Of a DNA stretch of 64,000 nt, positions 51,600 to 61,803 are shown one piece after another. Numbering within the stretch: the first letter of the stretch is position 1; every line of letters starts with the position of its first letter. The stretch is from Prorocentrum cordatum. Taxonomy: Eukaryota > Sar > Dinophyceae > Prorocentrales > Prorocentraceae. Made by a program: the position numbers and the translations under genes. The stretch covers positions 323,501 through 387,500 of the forward strand of contig CAUYUJ010017815.1 in NCBI GenBank assembly GCA_963575745.1, in the 5' to 3' direction. The notes under the pieces were generated by a model. That model was given only the letters and a program-made list of their open reading frames with translations, did no database searches and was not told where the DNA came from.

Positions 51600-54332
51600 G
51601 ACACCACCGAGCCGACCACGATCGCCACGTGGAACGCCAGAACCCTCGCGCGCTACAAGAGCAAGCGCCGCCGTTGCAAGCAGGCCGCCCTTGCGGAGTA
51701 TATGAAGCGCAAGTGTGCCATCGCACTGCAGGAGGTCCACGGCTCGGAGGCTCTGCTCCGCACCTGGGTCGACGCGCAGCCGTGCCCCTACAAGCTCTTC
51801 TTCTCTGAGTTCGCGCAAGACGACGGCGACGGTCCGAATGCCGCGGGCGGCGTCGCCACGCCCATCCCCTGGTTAACCCCGATGGAGCTCGAGCAGCTGC
51901 AGCCGAACCAGCTCCCGCTATTCGCTCATGAAGAATTCGTTCCTGGTCGCGTCCAGCTGGTGGCCGTCACGCGCGCCGTGACGCGTGCCACCTTGGTCCT
52001 AATGAATGTGGACAGTCACGAGATCGCCGACGCCGGCCGCCGCAAGGTCCAGCAGGCCTGGGAGCTGCGTCGCACATGGGCGGAAGCTAACTACCGCATG
52101 CGCACCTTCATCGCGATCAGGGGCATCAAAGCAGCCCGCCGCCTGCCGCAGAGCCCCCTGCAGCCGCAGCCGCAGCGCGCCAGGCTTGCGCTGGACAACA
52201 GCATGCGCCAGCAGCAGCCCTTCTGGAAGTCCCTCTTCGGCTCCATGCTTGAGATCGAGACCGAGCTCCCCGCGCGCTTCAACCGCTCGGATTTCGCCGC
52301 CTCGACCATCGACCGCATCTTCATCAGCTTGCCCTCGCGCGCCACCCAGGAGCTCTCGATCCACGCGAGCGCGGCGCACGACGCCGCGCTGCTCTCGGAC
52401 AACCGCCTGAGCGACCACGCCATCATCACTTTCTCCATCGGCATCAATCCGCGCACCCCGAAGGGCGAGCAGACCACCCACCCCTCGATCTTCCGCGACC
52501 CGAATTGCGCCATCTACTTCCAGCAGCTCCTGGACGCCACCATCTTCGACTACGTCTCGCTGGGCAGCCGCTTGCGCACCCGCGAGCGCCTCGCGACGGA
52601 GACCGCCCAGCTGGTTCGCGACGATTGGGTCCGCCGGGCTACCCGCGATGCCAGCCAGACAGGCTTCCGGGCCGGCAGGGTCTACGCGATGCGCTCCATC
52701 TCGCGAGCCGTTTGGCGCAAAGACCTTCAATTGGCCCGCAGAGTTGCCTCCGCGACCGAGCTCGGCGCCAAGTCCATCAACCTCTCCGACGGCGTCATCG
52801 CGATCAACGAGCCTGCCGTCTTCGCCAGCCTCGCTTCGCAGCTGAATCACGACTTCGAAGCGCGGCAACTCCCCCTCGCGCAGCAAGCCGCACAGCGCCC
52901 TCATGGGCGCGCTGGCGCCCTGGACCTTGAGAAACTCCGTAAGGTGTCGGGCTCTCCTCTGGTCTCCCTGGAAGCGCCGTCTCGTCCTCCAGGGAATCGA
53001 GGTCACGGGCCCAGACGGGCCCGAGGTAGCGAGAGAGAGAGCGGCTCGATGGTCGCCGCCCTGCGCGACCGCTGGCAGCCCGTCTTCGCCGCCAAGCCCG
53101 TCGACGAGACCAAGGTCACCAACTACATCCACGCGCGCATGCCGAAGGGCGATATCCTGGACATTGGGGCCCCCGCGAAGCCGCAGATCAAGGCTTTCCT
53201 GCAGCGCGCTTCGCCGTCAGCGCCAGGGCCCGCCTGCTTGCCGTGCTCCGCCTAGCTCGCGCACGACGCCTCGCTGACACTCCTGGAGGACGTGTTCTTC
53301 TTGTTTTGCTCTGGCCAGTACTGCATCCGCGACTTGAACGATTCCGACTTCGCCTTCCCGCCGAAGGGCGACAGCGCCGTTGGCGAATTCACGACAGACC
53401 GAGCTCCTGAAGAGACCCGACCGCCATCGTTTCAGAGCGCTGACATAAAGGCCATCGCCGAGGCAGCCAACTACCTCATCAAGGGCGCCGTGGCAGAGCG
53501 CACCCACATAGCACAACAGGGCTTCGTGCAGAAGCGCAACTTCACCAAGCACATCGTTCGCTTCGACTCTGAAATGCGGCGCGCAGGTCTATTCCCTGGA
53601 GCTCGCCAAGCCAAGCCCGTCGTCGCGAGCTTCGGCTTCTCTGCCGCCTTCCCGTCCTTAGGGCGGGTTTGGCTATTCGCCGCGCTAGAGCACTTCGGGA
53701 TCCCGGCTGGCCTCATGAACCTCCTCCGCGCGCTGTATTTTGCGCCGAACAGCTACATCGATATCGACGGCGTCAGGCACACCATGTTCGCACTAGAGTC
53801 TGAAGCTGCGCAGGGCTGTCCTGCTTCGGGCCCGGCCTGGGCCATCGCCATGGGCCCGTTCATCCGCCACCTCGCCACGTTTGTGGAGCACCACGACGGC
53901 ACGCCGAATCTGAACGCTGGCTACCTCGGCGCCTGCGCGGACGACATCGGGCTGCTGACATGCTCCTTGAACAGGCTGCGCCGCGCATCTGAGCCCTTTG
54001 CCGCAGCCGAGGAGCTTGCGCTCCTCTCGCTAAAGCCCCGCAAATGTTTCATCGCTCTGCTCTGGGCCGCGGCGACCCCAGACACCATTGCCCAAACCAA
54101 AACCCATTTGTCCGAGCTCGGACCTTCCTGGGGTGGTTTCTCGGTTGCGGGCTGCGCCAGATACCTCGGCACGTTCCTCGGCCCCGGCGCCTCGCTGGCT
54201 TCGCAGTGGCTCGCACCAGGGCAAAAACGGTGGCAACGGGGAAATCTTCTACACCGAGTGCAGGGAGGCAGTGACGCCACAGCTCGCTTTTATAATACTT
54301 CGGTCCTGTCCACGCTCCGCTCCAGCCGTTGA
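51600..54332 (+). pseudogene. LINE C ORF2: endonuclease and reverse transcriptase, one in-frame stop
   Basis: Endonuclease: TTIATWNARTL (51611), CAIALQEVHG, AAGGVATPI, STIDRIFISL and LSDHAIITFSI (52412), the order seen in APE-type LINE endonucleases; the GDFN box is replaced by MNVDSHEI. A TAG at 53253-53255 interrupts the frame where a Trp would be expected, and the same frame then carries RT: QQGFVQKRNFTKHIVRFDS, SFGFSAAFPSLGRVWLFAAL (motif A, with Gly where the catalytic Asp should be), AAQGCPASG and GACADDIGLL (catalytic DD intact). The frame ends at 54332. In a shifted frame to about 55170 the C-terminal block follows (FKTLSGGWTTTGRMH, then GCGSQPDSCPHYL). The stop, the lost Asp and the frameshift make it inactive. 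Confidence 0.82.
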
Positions 54333-55410
54333 TCGCCCGCCGTAAACAGTATGTTTTCCATGATGCTTCGCTCGTCGCCGAACTCACTTCGCAAAGTTGA
54401 GTTCATAGCCATGGCGCGGTGGAGCCCGCAGCCTGTCCCACAGCCCGCTCAGGTCACATATGTCGCTGCCGCTGCCCGATCTGCTGCCGTCACTCCCGCG
54501 GGTGGCGGGGGGGCCGTTTGCCGATCGCTTCGCCGACACATCATGGGAGGAAACCTCCCTTCAGAACGCATCTTGCTGGCAGGCTGGCGGGTGGTCGCCC
54601 GCTTTCTGGTCGTCTCGGCAGTCCATCGTACAGTGCTATCGCTCCCCCCTCCGAGCCCAGCCTCAGAAGCCGTTCGCCCGCCCAGCCCTCTCAGCCGATA
54701 TGCGCGCCACTCGCCTCGAACAGCGCGAGGCCGCAGCTGCCGCCCCGCCGCGTCGCCCGAAATGCCAGCGCACGTTTGCACGCAAGCTTGCAGAGCAAGC
54801 TTTCGCCTCGCCGTTTACTTTTACTCTGCTCAAACGCATCTCGGCGTGGAGGGGCCAGGCGCCGACGGCGCCAGGAGAGTTACAAAAGCGCTGGTCAACG
54901 CTCGCGGAAGCGCTCAAAACGGTGCGCCCCAGCTGGCACTGGGCCACCTTTAAGACACTCAGCGGTGGCTGGACTACCACTGGCCGCATGCACGTGCTCG
55001 CCCCCAAACAAGACGCTCTCGGGTGCGGGAGCCAGCCAGATTCATGTCCCCACTACCTCACCCGCCCCTCGCTTTCGAGCTTCCTCTGGTCCCCTGATCC
55101 TCCCCTCCTCCGTTCGACGCTCGCAGCCTGGGGCCTCGGGCCCGCAGTTGCGTACCCGTCCGAGAATTAGAATCCGCGTTCGTTGCGCCCGACGGTTGAG
55201 CGCATCACGCTCGCGCTTCACATCTATTGCCAAATGAAGTATCACGCTGGCCCGGGCTCACGCCCTGCGGCGATGGCCGCAGCGAGCCGAGCTGCCAAAA
55301 CACTTCTGTATAGGTGAGAGAGCTAGCGACGGGCGCCGCGTACAAACATCATTTGCCCTCGTTTCGCTTCGTGCCCGATTGCCCTCTTCTTTTCTCTTTC
55401 AGGGTACATG

Positions 55411-55460
55411 AGCTCCTCCTCCTCCTCCTCTTCCGCCTCTTCCTCCTCTCTTCCTCCCAC
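55411..55460 (+). repeat. (CTC)n microsatellite, 3' flank of LINE C
   Basis: CTC/TTC triplets beginning right after GGGTACATGAG, the counterpart of the run at 49810-49950. Confidence 0.88.
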
Positions 55461-56229
55461 CTGCGCACCGATCCCAGCACCTCTGTTGCATCTTTGTTTC
55501 CGTCCTGCTCTGCGACGAAGGCGCGCGCGAGGCCTCACCTCCAGGCCGCCTGCTCCGAGCACAGCACGCCCCGATTGCCCGACGACGCCTGGTTCATCCA
55601 GAAGTTCCAGTGCCTTTTGTTCATTCTGACACCGGCCAGGGGTCCAAGCAACGGGTGCACACGACAGCAATCGGGGGCGGCCAAGAAGGGGCTGATATTT
55701 CCTCCGATATCCTGGCGCCTCTTTTTATTTCATTACGTCCCTGCCCCCCCCCCTGTGCCGCGCACGTGCCGCTGGCCATGATTTGCGCCCCCCCCTCTTG
55801 GACGCCTCCCTCTTGGCCGCCCCCGAAGCCGCTTGTGGCCACCGCGCTACACGCTCTCCCTCCTCCACCTCCTCGCCCTCGTCCGTCCCACGAGATCGCT
55901 GTGCAGTTCTGCCGCGTGAACCAAGGTTGCGCGCGCGGGCTCGCCTCGTGGGTGTCATCGTTCGCAGGGGAGGATCGTCGGTCGTCGCCGAACGGGACGG
56001 GCGAAGTACGAGTCGCCGGATCTCACTCCGCGCTTCCCGGGCTGCCTGGTCGCCGTGCCCCGCGCGCAGGGAGCGGCGACGCAGGCGCTGCACGGTTGTG
56101 CAGGTGCAGTCCAAGTGGGCGGGGGCCGATGGGGCACGCGACTCGGTGAATTGAGCAAGGATTGGTGCAATGGGACATGATCGGGAGGGAGGGGGTATGA
56201 TGCCAGCTGTGCCTCGAGCGCACCTAACT
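55461..56229. other. No gene recognised
   Basis: GC-rich, with C-runs at 55745-55755 and 55787. Open frames on both strands overlap one another and lack domains. Confidence 0.4.
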
Positions 56230-56720
56230 TGCCGCTCCCCCCCCCGCTCCCCACTACCCCTCTTCGTTTCTTCCCCTCTCGTCCACCCCTCTTCCATCCC
56301 CTCCCCCCCTCCCCCCCTCCCACCTCCCTCCCTCTTCTATCCCTGCCGCCATCGCTCATTCCCTGTCCCCGCCCCCCCTCCCTCTGCCTTCCCTCCCTCG
56401 AACCGCCTATCGCCCTTCGCCCTTCCCCCCATTCCACTCCGCCTCTCACTCACCATTCTTCCTTCCCCTCCCCGTCCTTGCCTCTCTCCTTTCTCCCTCC
56501 TACTCCTCATCCCTGCCTCCCTTTCCTCCCTGACAACCCCCCCCTCGCCCCTCCCCTTTTCCATCTCTACAGTCTCCCCCACTTCCCCCCCCTCTCTCTC
56601 CTTCTCTTTCTCGCACTCCTTTGCCCCCTTCTCATTATCCCTTCCATCCTGCCTTCCATTCCTTCCTTCCTTGCGCCTTTCCCCCTCCCGCATCCACCCC
56701 TCTCACTCGCTTCGCCTCCG
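56230..56720 (+). repeat. ~490-bp polypyrimidine tract
   Basis: Almost exclusively C and T on the plus strand (CCCCTC, CCTTCC, TCCCTC) with few purines. There is no simple period. Frames are Pro/Ser/Leu-rich by composition. Confidence 0.9.
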
Positions 56721-56956
56721 CGTTTTTTCGCTCGTTCCTGCGTCCGCTACCCCCTCGTGCACCAGGATTGCGAAACCCCGGACTCGTTTGCTTGTCGTGT
56801 TTGTGACTGCGTGCGTGCGGTTTCACGGTTGGGTTTGGGTTTGGGTCTCACTTGTGGTCACCTCTTTGCGTATTCCACCTTTTGTTGTTCCTACTTGTCC
56901 TGGTCTTGGTGGAAGGCTGGGGTGGGGGCGCAGGAGGACTGACGGAGCCGGCTGTA

Positions 56957-57314
56957 TCCGATCGAGTGTTTGGCCGATGTTTTCAGCCAGATTGGCTCTT
57001 GGGAGCATCTTTCGATTTTTCAGAGCCTGCGCTGCCGGTGCGCAATCCCTAGGGGCATCCACTACGATAGGGTACGCGACGTTCGGCTTCACAGCCTAAC
57101 CACACGCGACTTGAAGGTCCTGCCCGACGGGGGTGGGCATGAGAACCGTGGGGGCGATTGGTGTTGGGTGGAATCGCGTCTAATCTTCATGGCGCAAGTT
57201 ATATGTTGCGCGCTCGAAGGTGGTGCGCGGCGATATCGTGTAGCCCACAGCATGCTTCTTGTTGTCTTGGGTCGTATCACGCCAGGGCAAGAGACTGGCC
57301 CTTTGGCCATGTGA
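56957..57314 (+). CDS. Possible exon or short gene, unknown
   Basis: Plus-strand frame reading ECLADVFSQIGSWEHLSIFQ, then VRDVRLHSLTTRDLKVLPDG, WCWVESRLIFMAQVICCAL and MLLVVLGRITPGQETGPLAM before TGA. Its composition is more protein-like than its GC-rich surroundings, and the opening weakly recalls an F-box (LxDVxxxI...L), but no family is assigned. The upstream boundary is unknown. It may be one exon of a split gene. Confidence 0.25.
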
Positions 57315-57946
57315 GTTCTACTTGTCCACAGCGTGGGCCGCCTTCGATTGGGCGCTGCATAGTGGAAGCTGGATAGCGACCAGTACGGAGGCCATGTGCA
57401 CGAGTGCCGTTTAGCGAGTGGATTTGTTTACTGTCTGCTGTTCTGTTTCATCCGGGATTCCCGCCCATTCCAATTGATACGTAACCCCGCAACTGCGGAT
57501 AAGAATGAGGGGGGCACCTGGGCTGCTTTGCTCGAAATCCGTTCCCCGTCATTGGGGAGGCACCCGATTTCCACCCGCCTTTCGTGAGGCTCTCGTGGCT
57601 CATGGACGTGTTTGTAAACGTTGGTCCCTCCTCTCTCTGGTATGGCCAAGACCCAGGTAGGGGAACCAAGTTGCAGGGCCCCGGATCCCCTGAACTGGCC
57701 AGAATCACTAAACCAGGTCTGCCGTAGCTGGTGTTTTTTCGGGTGACGGCAGTTCTGGTTAGTGGAACGGGGCGGAGGGGCGTCCCCCAGTACACATCAC
57801 TAAATCAGGTCCCACTAAACCCAGTCCTGCCAACGCCCGACTCTCATCTTCCCGTCGTCTCCCTCTCCGCCTCATCGTCGCCCGCCTCGGGGCCGCCGCG
57901 GCCCGGCGCATCGCTAGAGAGGGCAGGGACCCTTGCTCTCTATGGG
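57315..57946. other. No gene recognised
   Basis: Mixed-composition DNA. A short motif ATCACTAAA(C/T)CAGGTC is repeated near 57703 and 57799. Nothing else is seen. Confidence 0.4.
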
Positions 57947-58310
57947 CCGTCTTCTTCTTCTTCTTCGTCTTCTTTTGTTTCGTCTTCTTCTTATTCGTCT
58001 TCTTCGTCTTTTTCTTATTATTCGTATTCTTCTTCTTCGTCTTCTTCGTCTTCTCAGCATTATTGTTCGTATTATTATTGGTAGTATTATTATTATCATT
58101 ATCATTAATATCAGTACTTTATTATTATTATTATTATTAATAATAATATTATTATTATTATTAATATTATTATTGTTATTAGTATGTTTATTATTATTAT
58201 TAATATTATCCTTATTATTATTATTATTATCATTATTATTATTATTATAGTATTAGCATTCTCAGTATTATTATTACTATTATTATTATTATTATTATTC
58301 GTCTTCTTAT
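57947..58310 (+). repeat. (TTC)n followed by (TTA)n microsatellites
   Basis: TTC/TCG-rich triplets (57947-58060) pass into ATT/TTA triplets (58065-58310). It is the most AT-rich part of the window. Confidence 0.93.
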
Positions 58311-58504
58311 TATTCTTCTTCTTCTCTGGGGCTTGGGGGGGCAGGACGCCACCCTGCCGAGCTCAGAGAGGAGGTGGACCTCCGCGACCCGGCGCTCGCA
58401 GGGGCGCCCGTGGGGCGCACGCAGAAGGCCCGCCCGTGGCGCCGCCCCGCCCCCCCCCCCTCGAGGGCGGACGGGGAGCAGCGAGGAGGAAGACAAACGC
58501 CATG

Positions 58505-58650
58505 AACATAAACCTTTGGCGCTCCGCGCGGATTTCTTGGATCCGCTCTGGGCCCCCCCTTGGTGGCGCCTCCGGCGCCGCCCCTGGCGCGTTTCCGCGC
58601 GCCAGGGAGAGGGGTACAGCGCGGATCCAAGAAATCCGCGAGGACCGGCA
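58505..58650. mobile_element. Hairpin MITE, copy 2
   Basis: Shares AACATAAAC, TTTGGCGCTCCGCGCGGAT and the internal mirrored pair TTTCTTGGATCCGC / GCGGATCCAAGAAATCCGCG with the element at 22067-22211. The right AT-rich terminus is not preserved. Confidence 0.75.
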
Positions 58651-58820
58651 CGTGGTGTCTGGCGAGGCAGGAGGCGGCGGAGGGTCGAGACGCGGGGGAG
58701 CCCGGCGAAAGCCCAGGAAGCGACCCGAGGCCCGAGACGGCCCCACAGGACCCCCGCAAGCGGCCAAAGCATGGCACATCGAACCCTCTGTCACCCCCTC
58801 GGCGTGCCAACACCAACGGT

Positions 58821-59019
58821 CGGCGGCGAGCGAGGGGGGGAACTAAGAAGGAGCAGGCCTTCTCAGAAGGCGGCGGGACTTCTCCGAAGCCCTCGCGCCC
58901 TCTGAGAAGTTCTGTTTGGCTTCGGGGAATGCTTAGAAAACTTTTCAGAAGGCTGGGGGACTTCTTAGCCTTCTGAGAAGGTCTTCTCCCTCTGGTGTCC
59001 CCCCCCCCGCTCGCCGCCG
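58821..59019. mobile_element. Foldback element with CGGCGGCG ends, copy 1
   Basis: 199 bp. The left CGGCGGCGAGCGAGGGGGG and right CCCCCCCCGCTCGCCGCCG are mirror ends; the inner AGCAGGCCTTCTCAGAAGG pairs with CCTTCTGAGAAGG. The interior is a string of small CTTCTGAGAAG-type palindromes. The related copy is at 61258-61466. Confidence 0.8.
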
Positions 59020-59116
59020 AAACGGGGCCCCAGTGCACCGAGGGGGGAGGTGGGCGGGGGGTCGCTGTGCCATGTCGGCCGGTTTTGGGAGGTCGGAGCC
59101 CCCCCTCCCCCTCCCC

Positions 59117-59156
59117 CCCGGAGGAGGAGGAGGAGGAGGAGGAGGAGGAGGAGGAG
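59117..59156 (+). repeat. (GGA)n microsatellite
   Basis: About 13 GGA triplets at the 3' side of the minus-strand retrocopy. A longer run lies at its 5' side (60088-60275). Confidence 0.93.
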
Positions 59157-60084
59157 CCTCTGGGGGTCGACGGAGTGAAAAATTATAACGTCGGGGGTCT
59201 GGGCAGTGCTGGAGGCTCGGCAATGGGCACCAAGCCCAGGACAGGGGCTCCAGCCTGTCGGCCAGCTCATGCGAGAGCTGGTCGCGGTTCTGCTGGTGCT
59301 GCCACCGCTGCTCCTCCTGGTGGTGTTTCTGTTGCTCCTGCTTTTAAACTTGTCGCACGGCCCCCTGGTGCCGCTTCTGCTGCGCCTCGTTGGACTCCAG
59401 CTGCTTCCAGAGCGTGGCGGTTTCCAGGCTGAAGTGCTGTTGCATGTTCTCGGTGAGTCGGTGAGCGCCCTGTGCTCGTCGGTGTGCTCCTTGATCTGGC
59501 GCTCCAGCACCTCATTGGCGATGACAGATGACCTCCGTCTTGTTTCCCACGGACTCCCACCTGCCTTCACAGGTGGCCAGCGTTGCATCGTGCAACGCCT
59601 GGTGCTTCTTGCTCTTGCCCTGCGGGATACCAGAACCGGCTTGTCCTCCATGTCGGTGCCCAATGAGTCTTCCGTGCTCGAATCCGGTGACTGCGGCTGC
59701 TCCTTGATGTCCTTGAGGTCGGCAGCGCGTGACGGTGCGAAGACCCCGTCCGTCCTCCCACTCGTGCTTGGCCTCGTTTTCGACCCTGTTGAAATCACGA
59801 AGGCTTTGGATGATGGCTGCCAGGGAGTATGCTCCTCGACAGGCGTGCTGCACCCTTCTTGACAGTCTAGCTGTACTACGCTCGCGCGGGCTGAGACCTC
59901 GTCCATGACGTTGGACTGCTTGGCGACTTCGCCAATCGCTGCTTCGCGAACCACGGGCCGTTGATGTAGGTGGTGGCCCCGCTGGGCCACCAGTGCGTGA
60001 CCAGAGCTCTGGTCGGTCCCACCGCGCGCGCCGGCGGGGCGGGTGCCGAGCCAAGGGGAGTGGCTTGCGCCACAATGGCTGCGC
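59157..60084 (-). pseudogene. Decayed retrocopy with degenerate spliced leader
   Basis: A minus-strand, intron-free, frame-broken coding relic between two (GGA)n tracts. Protein-like pieces in changing frames: ATYINGPWFAKQRLAKS, NVMDEVSARASVVQLDCQEG, DLKDIKEQPQSPDSSTEDSL, and ENMQQHFSLETATLWKQLES followed by QHQQNRDQLSHELADRLEPL, a Gln/Leu/Glu-rich coiled coil. The 5' end is a 17/21 match to DinoSL. The parent gene is unknown; it may be a host mRNA or a LINE ORF1. The layout (microsatellite, leader, coding relic, microsatellite) repeats that of LINE B and C. Confidence 0.5.
60064..60084 (-). other. Degenerate spliced-leader relic
   Basis: On the minus strand GCGCAGCCATTGTGGCGCAAG aligns to DinoSL without gaps with 4 mismatches in 21. 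By itself it is weak; it is supported by its place at the junction of a GGA tract and a coding relic. Confidence 0.5.
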
Positions 60085-60087
60085 AGA

Positions 60088-60144
60088 CGATGAGGGAAGA
60101 GGAGGAGGGAGAGGGGGAGGGGAGGAAGGGAAGACAAGCCGGAG

Positions 60145-60179
<35 letters not shown>

Positions 60180-60275
60180 GAGGAGGAGGAGGAGGGGAGA
60201 GGAGGAGGGGAAGAGGAGGAGGGAAGAGGAGGGAAAGAAGAGGAGGGGAAGAGAAGGTGGAGGAGGAGGCGGTGG
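60088..60275 (+). repeat. (GGA)n microsatellite, imperfect
   Basis: GGA/GAA/GGGA triplets over about 190 bp. Confidence 0.93.
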
Positions 60276-60499
60276 AGGGGTCCTTTCTGATGCTCCTGAT
60301 GTTCCCTGCACTCCCAAGCGACCCACACGTGTGTGCGAGTAAGCCATCAAATTCACATGTCCCACTTCAGCTCCGGTCTAAACCGCTTGGGCGCTAAATG
60401 GCAGCAGAACCTATCGCTGTCATCTCCCGTGCTGTGGCAGAGAGCGGGTGGAGAGGGCGAAAGGGGCAAGGGGAAAGGGGACGAGTGGGAACACAGGGT

Positions 60500-60790
60500 G
60501 AATGCAACTTGCCCGAAAGACGCATGTACCAGATACGTCAGCTCGAAAAGTTTGGCTCTACTCAGCCCGCGGCGTCGGTGACGTCGTGCGTCAGGATCTG
60601 CATACGTGAATTCAAGCATCTTCTCCACACGAGTGATTGTGTCCGCCAAGGCCATTGCCAGCGGCTGCTGCCGTCTCCTCCGTGTCTCTCTATTGAGCGG
60701 CCTGCCGCTGCCAGCCGGGGTCGTGCTGCCAAAGGCGCCGGTGTCCGCCATGTCGGCGGCGGGGCTCCGAAGCCCACGCGCCGGGGTAGG
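60500..60790 (-). CDS. Possible minus-strand exon
   Basis: Minus-strand frame with MADTGAFGSTTPAGSG, ETRRRRQQPLAMALADTITR, VEKMLEFTYADPDARRH and LFELTYLVHASFGQVAF. It looks more like protein than compositional noise, and could be a further exon of the split membrane-protein gene upstream on the same strand (61.5-62.2 kb). No domain is recognised and no splice sites are fixed. Confidence 0.3.
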
Positions 60791-60799
60791 TTCAGGAGG

Positions 60800-60947
60800 G
60801 GAAACAACACACAGACACAATTCATCGTCGATCCCCAGGAAAATATGTGAAAATATGGGCAGTGGGGTGGAAGACGAAAACCCAGAAAATATAAGAAAAT
60901 ATGGGGAATCCTTTTATTTGTGTATTTATTTGAGTGTCCCAGGGCCC
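60800..60947. mobile_element. Short dispersed element, family 1, copy 2
   Basis: Matches 2581-2737 over its length (ACAGACACAATTCATCGTCG, GAAAATATGGG, GTGTCCCAGGGCCCCTTCA). It is flanked by TAGGTTCA and TAGGTCCA, a likely 8-bp target duplication with one mismatch. Confidence 0.7.
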
Positions 60948-61257
60948 CTTCATAGGTCCAGCCCATCCGGTGCCCGTGCCCGGGAGGCGCCGCGGCAGCC
61001 GGGAACTGCTGGGGAAGCTGCTGCAGCCCCGCACGGTGCGAGACGCCGTGCTGCGGCGCCGCGCCCGCCTGGGGGATCCCCACAGCCTGTCACCCAGAGG
61101 AGGAGAAGGTACCCATACCACTACCCTCCCCTCTTTTCCCTTTTTTTTGGAATTCCTGGGAGGACCTCGCCGCCACCGCTGGATTCGCTTCAAAAGTCGG
61201 GTCAGAACGCAACCGCAGGAGAGGTCCAGGGAGTAGCGGTAGCGGTACCTTGTGGTT

Positions 61258-61466
61258 CGGCGGCGGGCGCGGGGGGGAAATGAGAAGGGGCGGGATTTCC
61301 GAGGCTTCTGAGAAGTTTCCGGACTTCTGAGAGGGCTTCTGAGAAGTTCAGTCTGTATTCGAAATAGGCTGAGGAGACCTCTCAGAAGTCCCCCGGACTT
61401 CTAAGAAGTCCCGCGGCCTTCTGAGAAGGCCTGCTCCTTCTCATTTCCCCCCTAGGCCCGCCGCCG
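61258..61466. mobile_element. Foldback element with CGGCGGCG ends, copy 2
   Basis: 209 bp. The left CGGCGGCGGGCGCGGGGGG with AAATGAGAAGG is mirrored by CCTTCTCATTTCCCCCC and GCCCGCCGCCG. The interior has repeated CTTCTGAGAAG palindromes like the copy at 58821-59019. Confidence 0.82.
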
Positions 61467-61479
61467 AGTGGTGTCACCA

Positions 61480-61609
61480 GCCCCAGCAGCATGGCACGAA
61501 CCCGCTGCGGCATGAGGCGGAGACACGCAGAGAGGAGGAATATGCGGACGGACAACCCGTCGTGCTCAGCCACGGCACTCTGTCCCGGCCGAGGAGAGCG
61601 ATGGCAACG
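61480..61609 (-). CDS. Membrane-protein gene, downstream exon
   Basis: After TTTAGTCAG| the minus-strand frame reads RCHRSPRPGQSAVAEHDGLS and VRIFLLSACLRLMPQRVRAM then LLGLVTPLG. It follows the exon at 61804-62190 in phase across an intron of 194 nt (61803-61610, GT-AG), most of which is a 169-bp TIR element. The function is unknown. Confidence 0.42.
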
Positions 61610-61634
61610 CTGACTAAATCAAGTAAGCCACATT

Positions 61635-61803
61635 GTCACCACCCACCAAACCACCCCAACCCAACCCGAAGGCCCCAATTTATCCTCGATTTCCAGTTGG
61701 GGTGGGTCGTGGAACATCGAGAAAACACATGCGGAACCCGTACCCCCCCCAACCCTACATTCGGGTCTTCGGGTTGGGTTGGGGTGGTCTGGTAGGTAGT
61801 CAC
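61635..61803. mobile_element. Introner-like TIR element forming most of an intron
   Basis: 169 bp with inverted repeats of about 37 bp. The left is GTCACCACCCACCAAACC then CCCCAACCCAACCCGAAG; the right mirrors it as CTTCGGGTTGGGTTGGGG then TGGTCTGGTAGGTAGTCAC. It is flanked by ATT on both sides (61632-61634, 61804-61806), a 3-bp target duplication. On the minus strand its first bases GTGACT are the splice donor of the host gene (TTCAAT|GTGACT). Confidence 0.78.

Larger units (their letters stand above)
49951..55410 (+). mobile_element. LINE C, ~5.5-kb non-LTR retrotransposon with spliced-leader 5' end
   Basis: DinoSL, a leader region of about 310 nt, ORF1 (50281-51543), ORF2 (about 51600-54332 with a shifted C-terminal part to about 55170) and a short 3' region up to a (CTC)n run. 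Both ORFs carry stops, so the copy is dead but young enough for all domains to be plain. It is a different LINE lineage from A and B: no RNase H is visible and the ORF2 ends in a Cys/His block. The 3' boundary is inferred from the recurrence of CTC. Confidence 0.8.

Noticed and set aside
56170-57099. 309-codon frame beginning in the polypyrimidine tract
   Set aside because: The first 180 codons are Pro/Ser/Leu composition from the tract itself. Only the part after about 56957 looks protein-like, and that is in another frame.
60384-60405. A further leader-like match (CTTGGGCGCTAAATGG on the plus strand)
   Set aside because: It needs a gap and several mismatches to align with DinoSL, and no retroelement boundary lies there.
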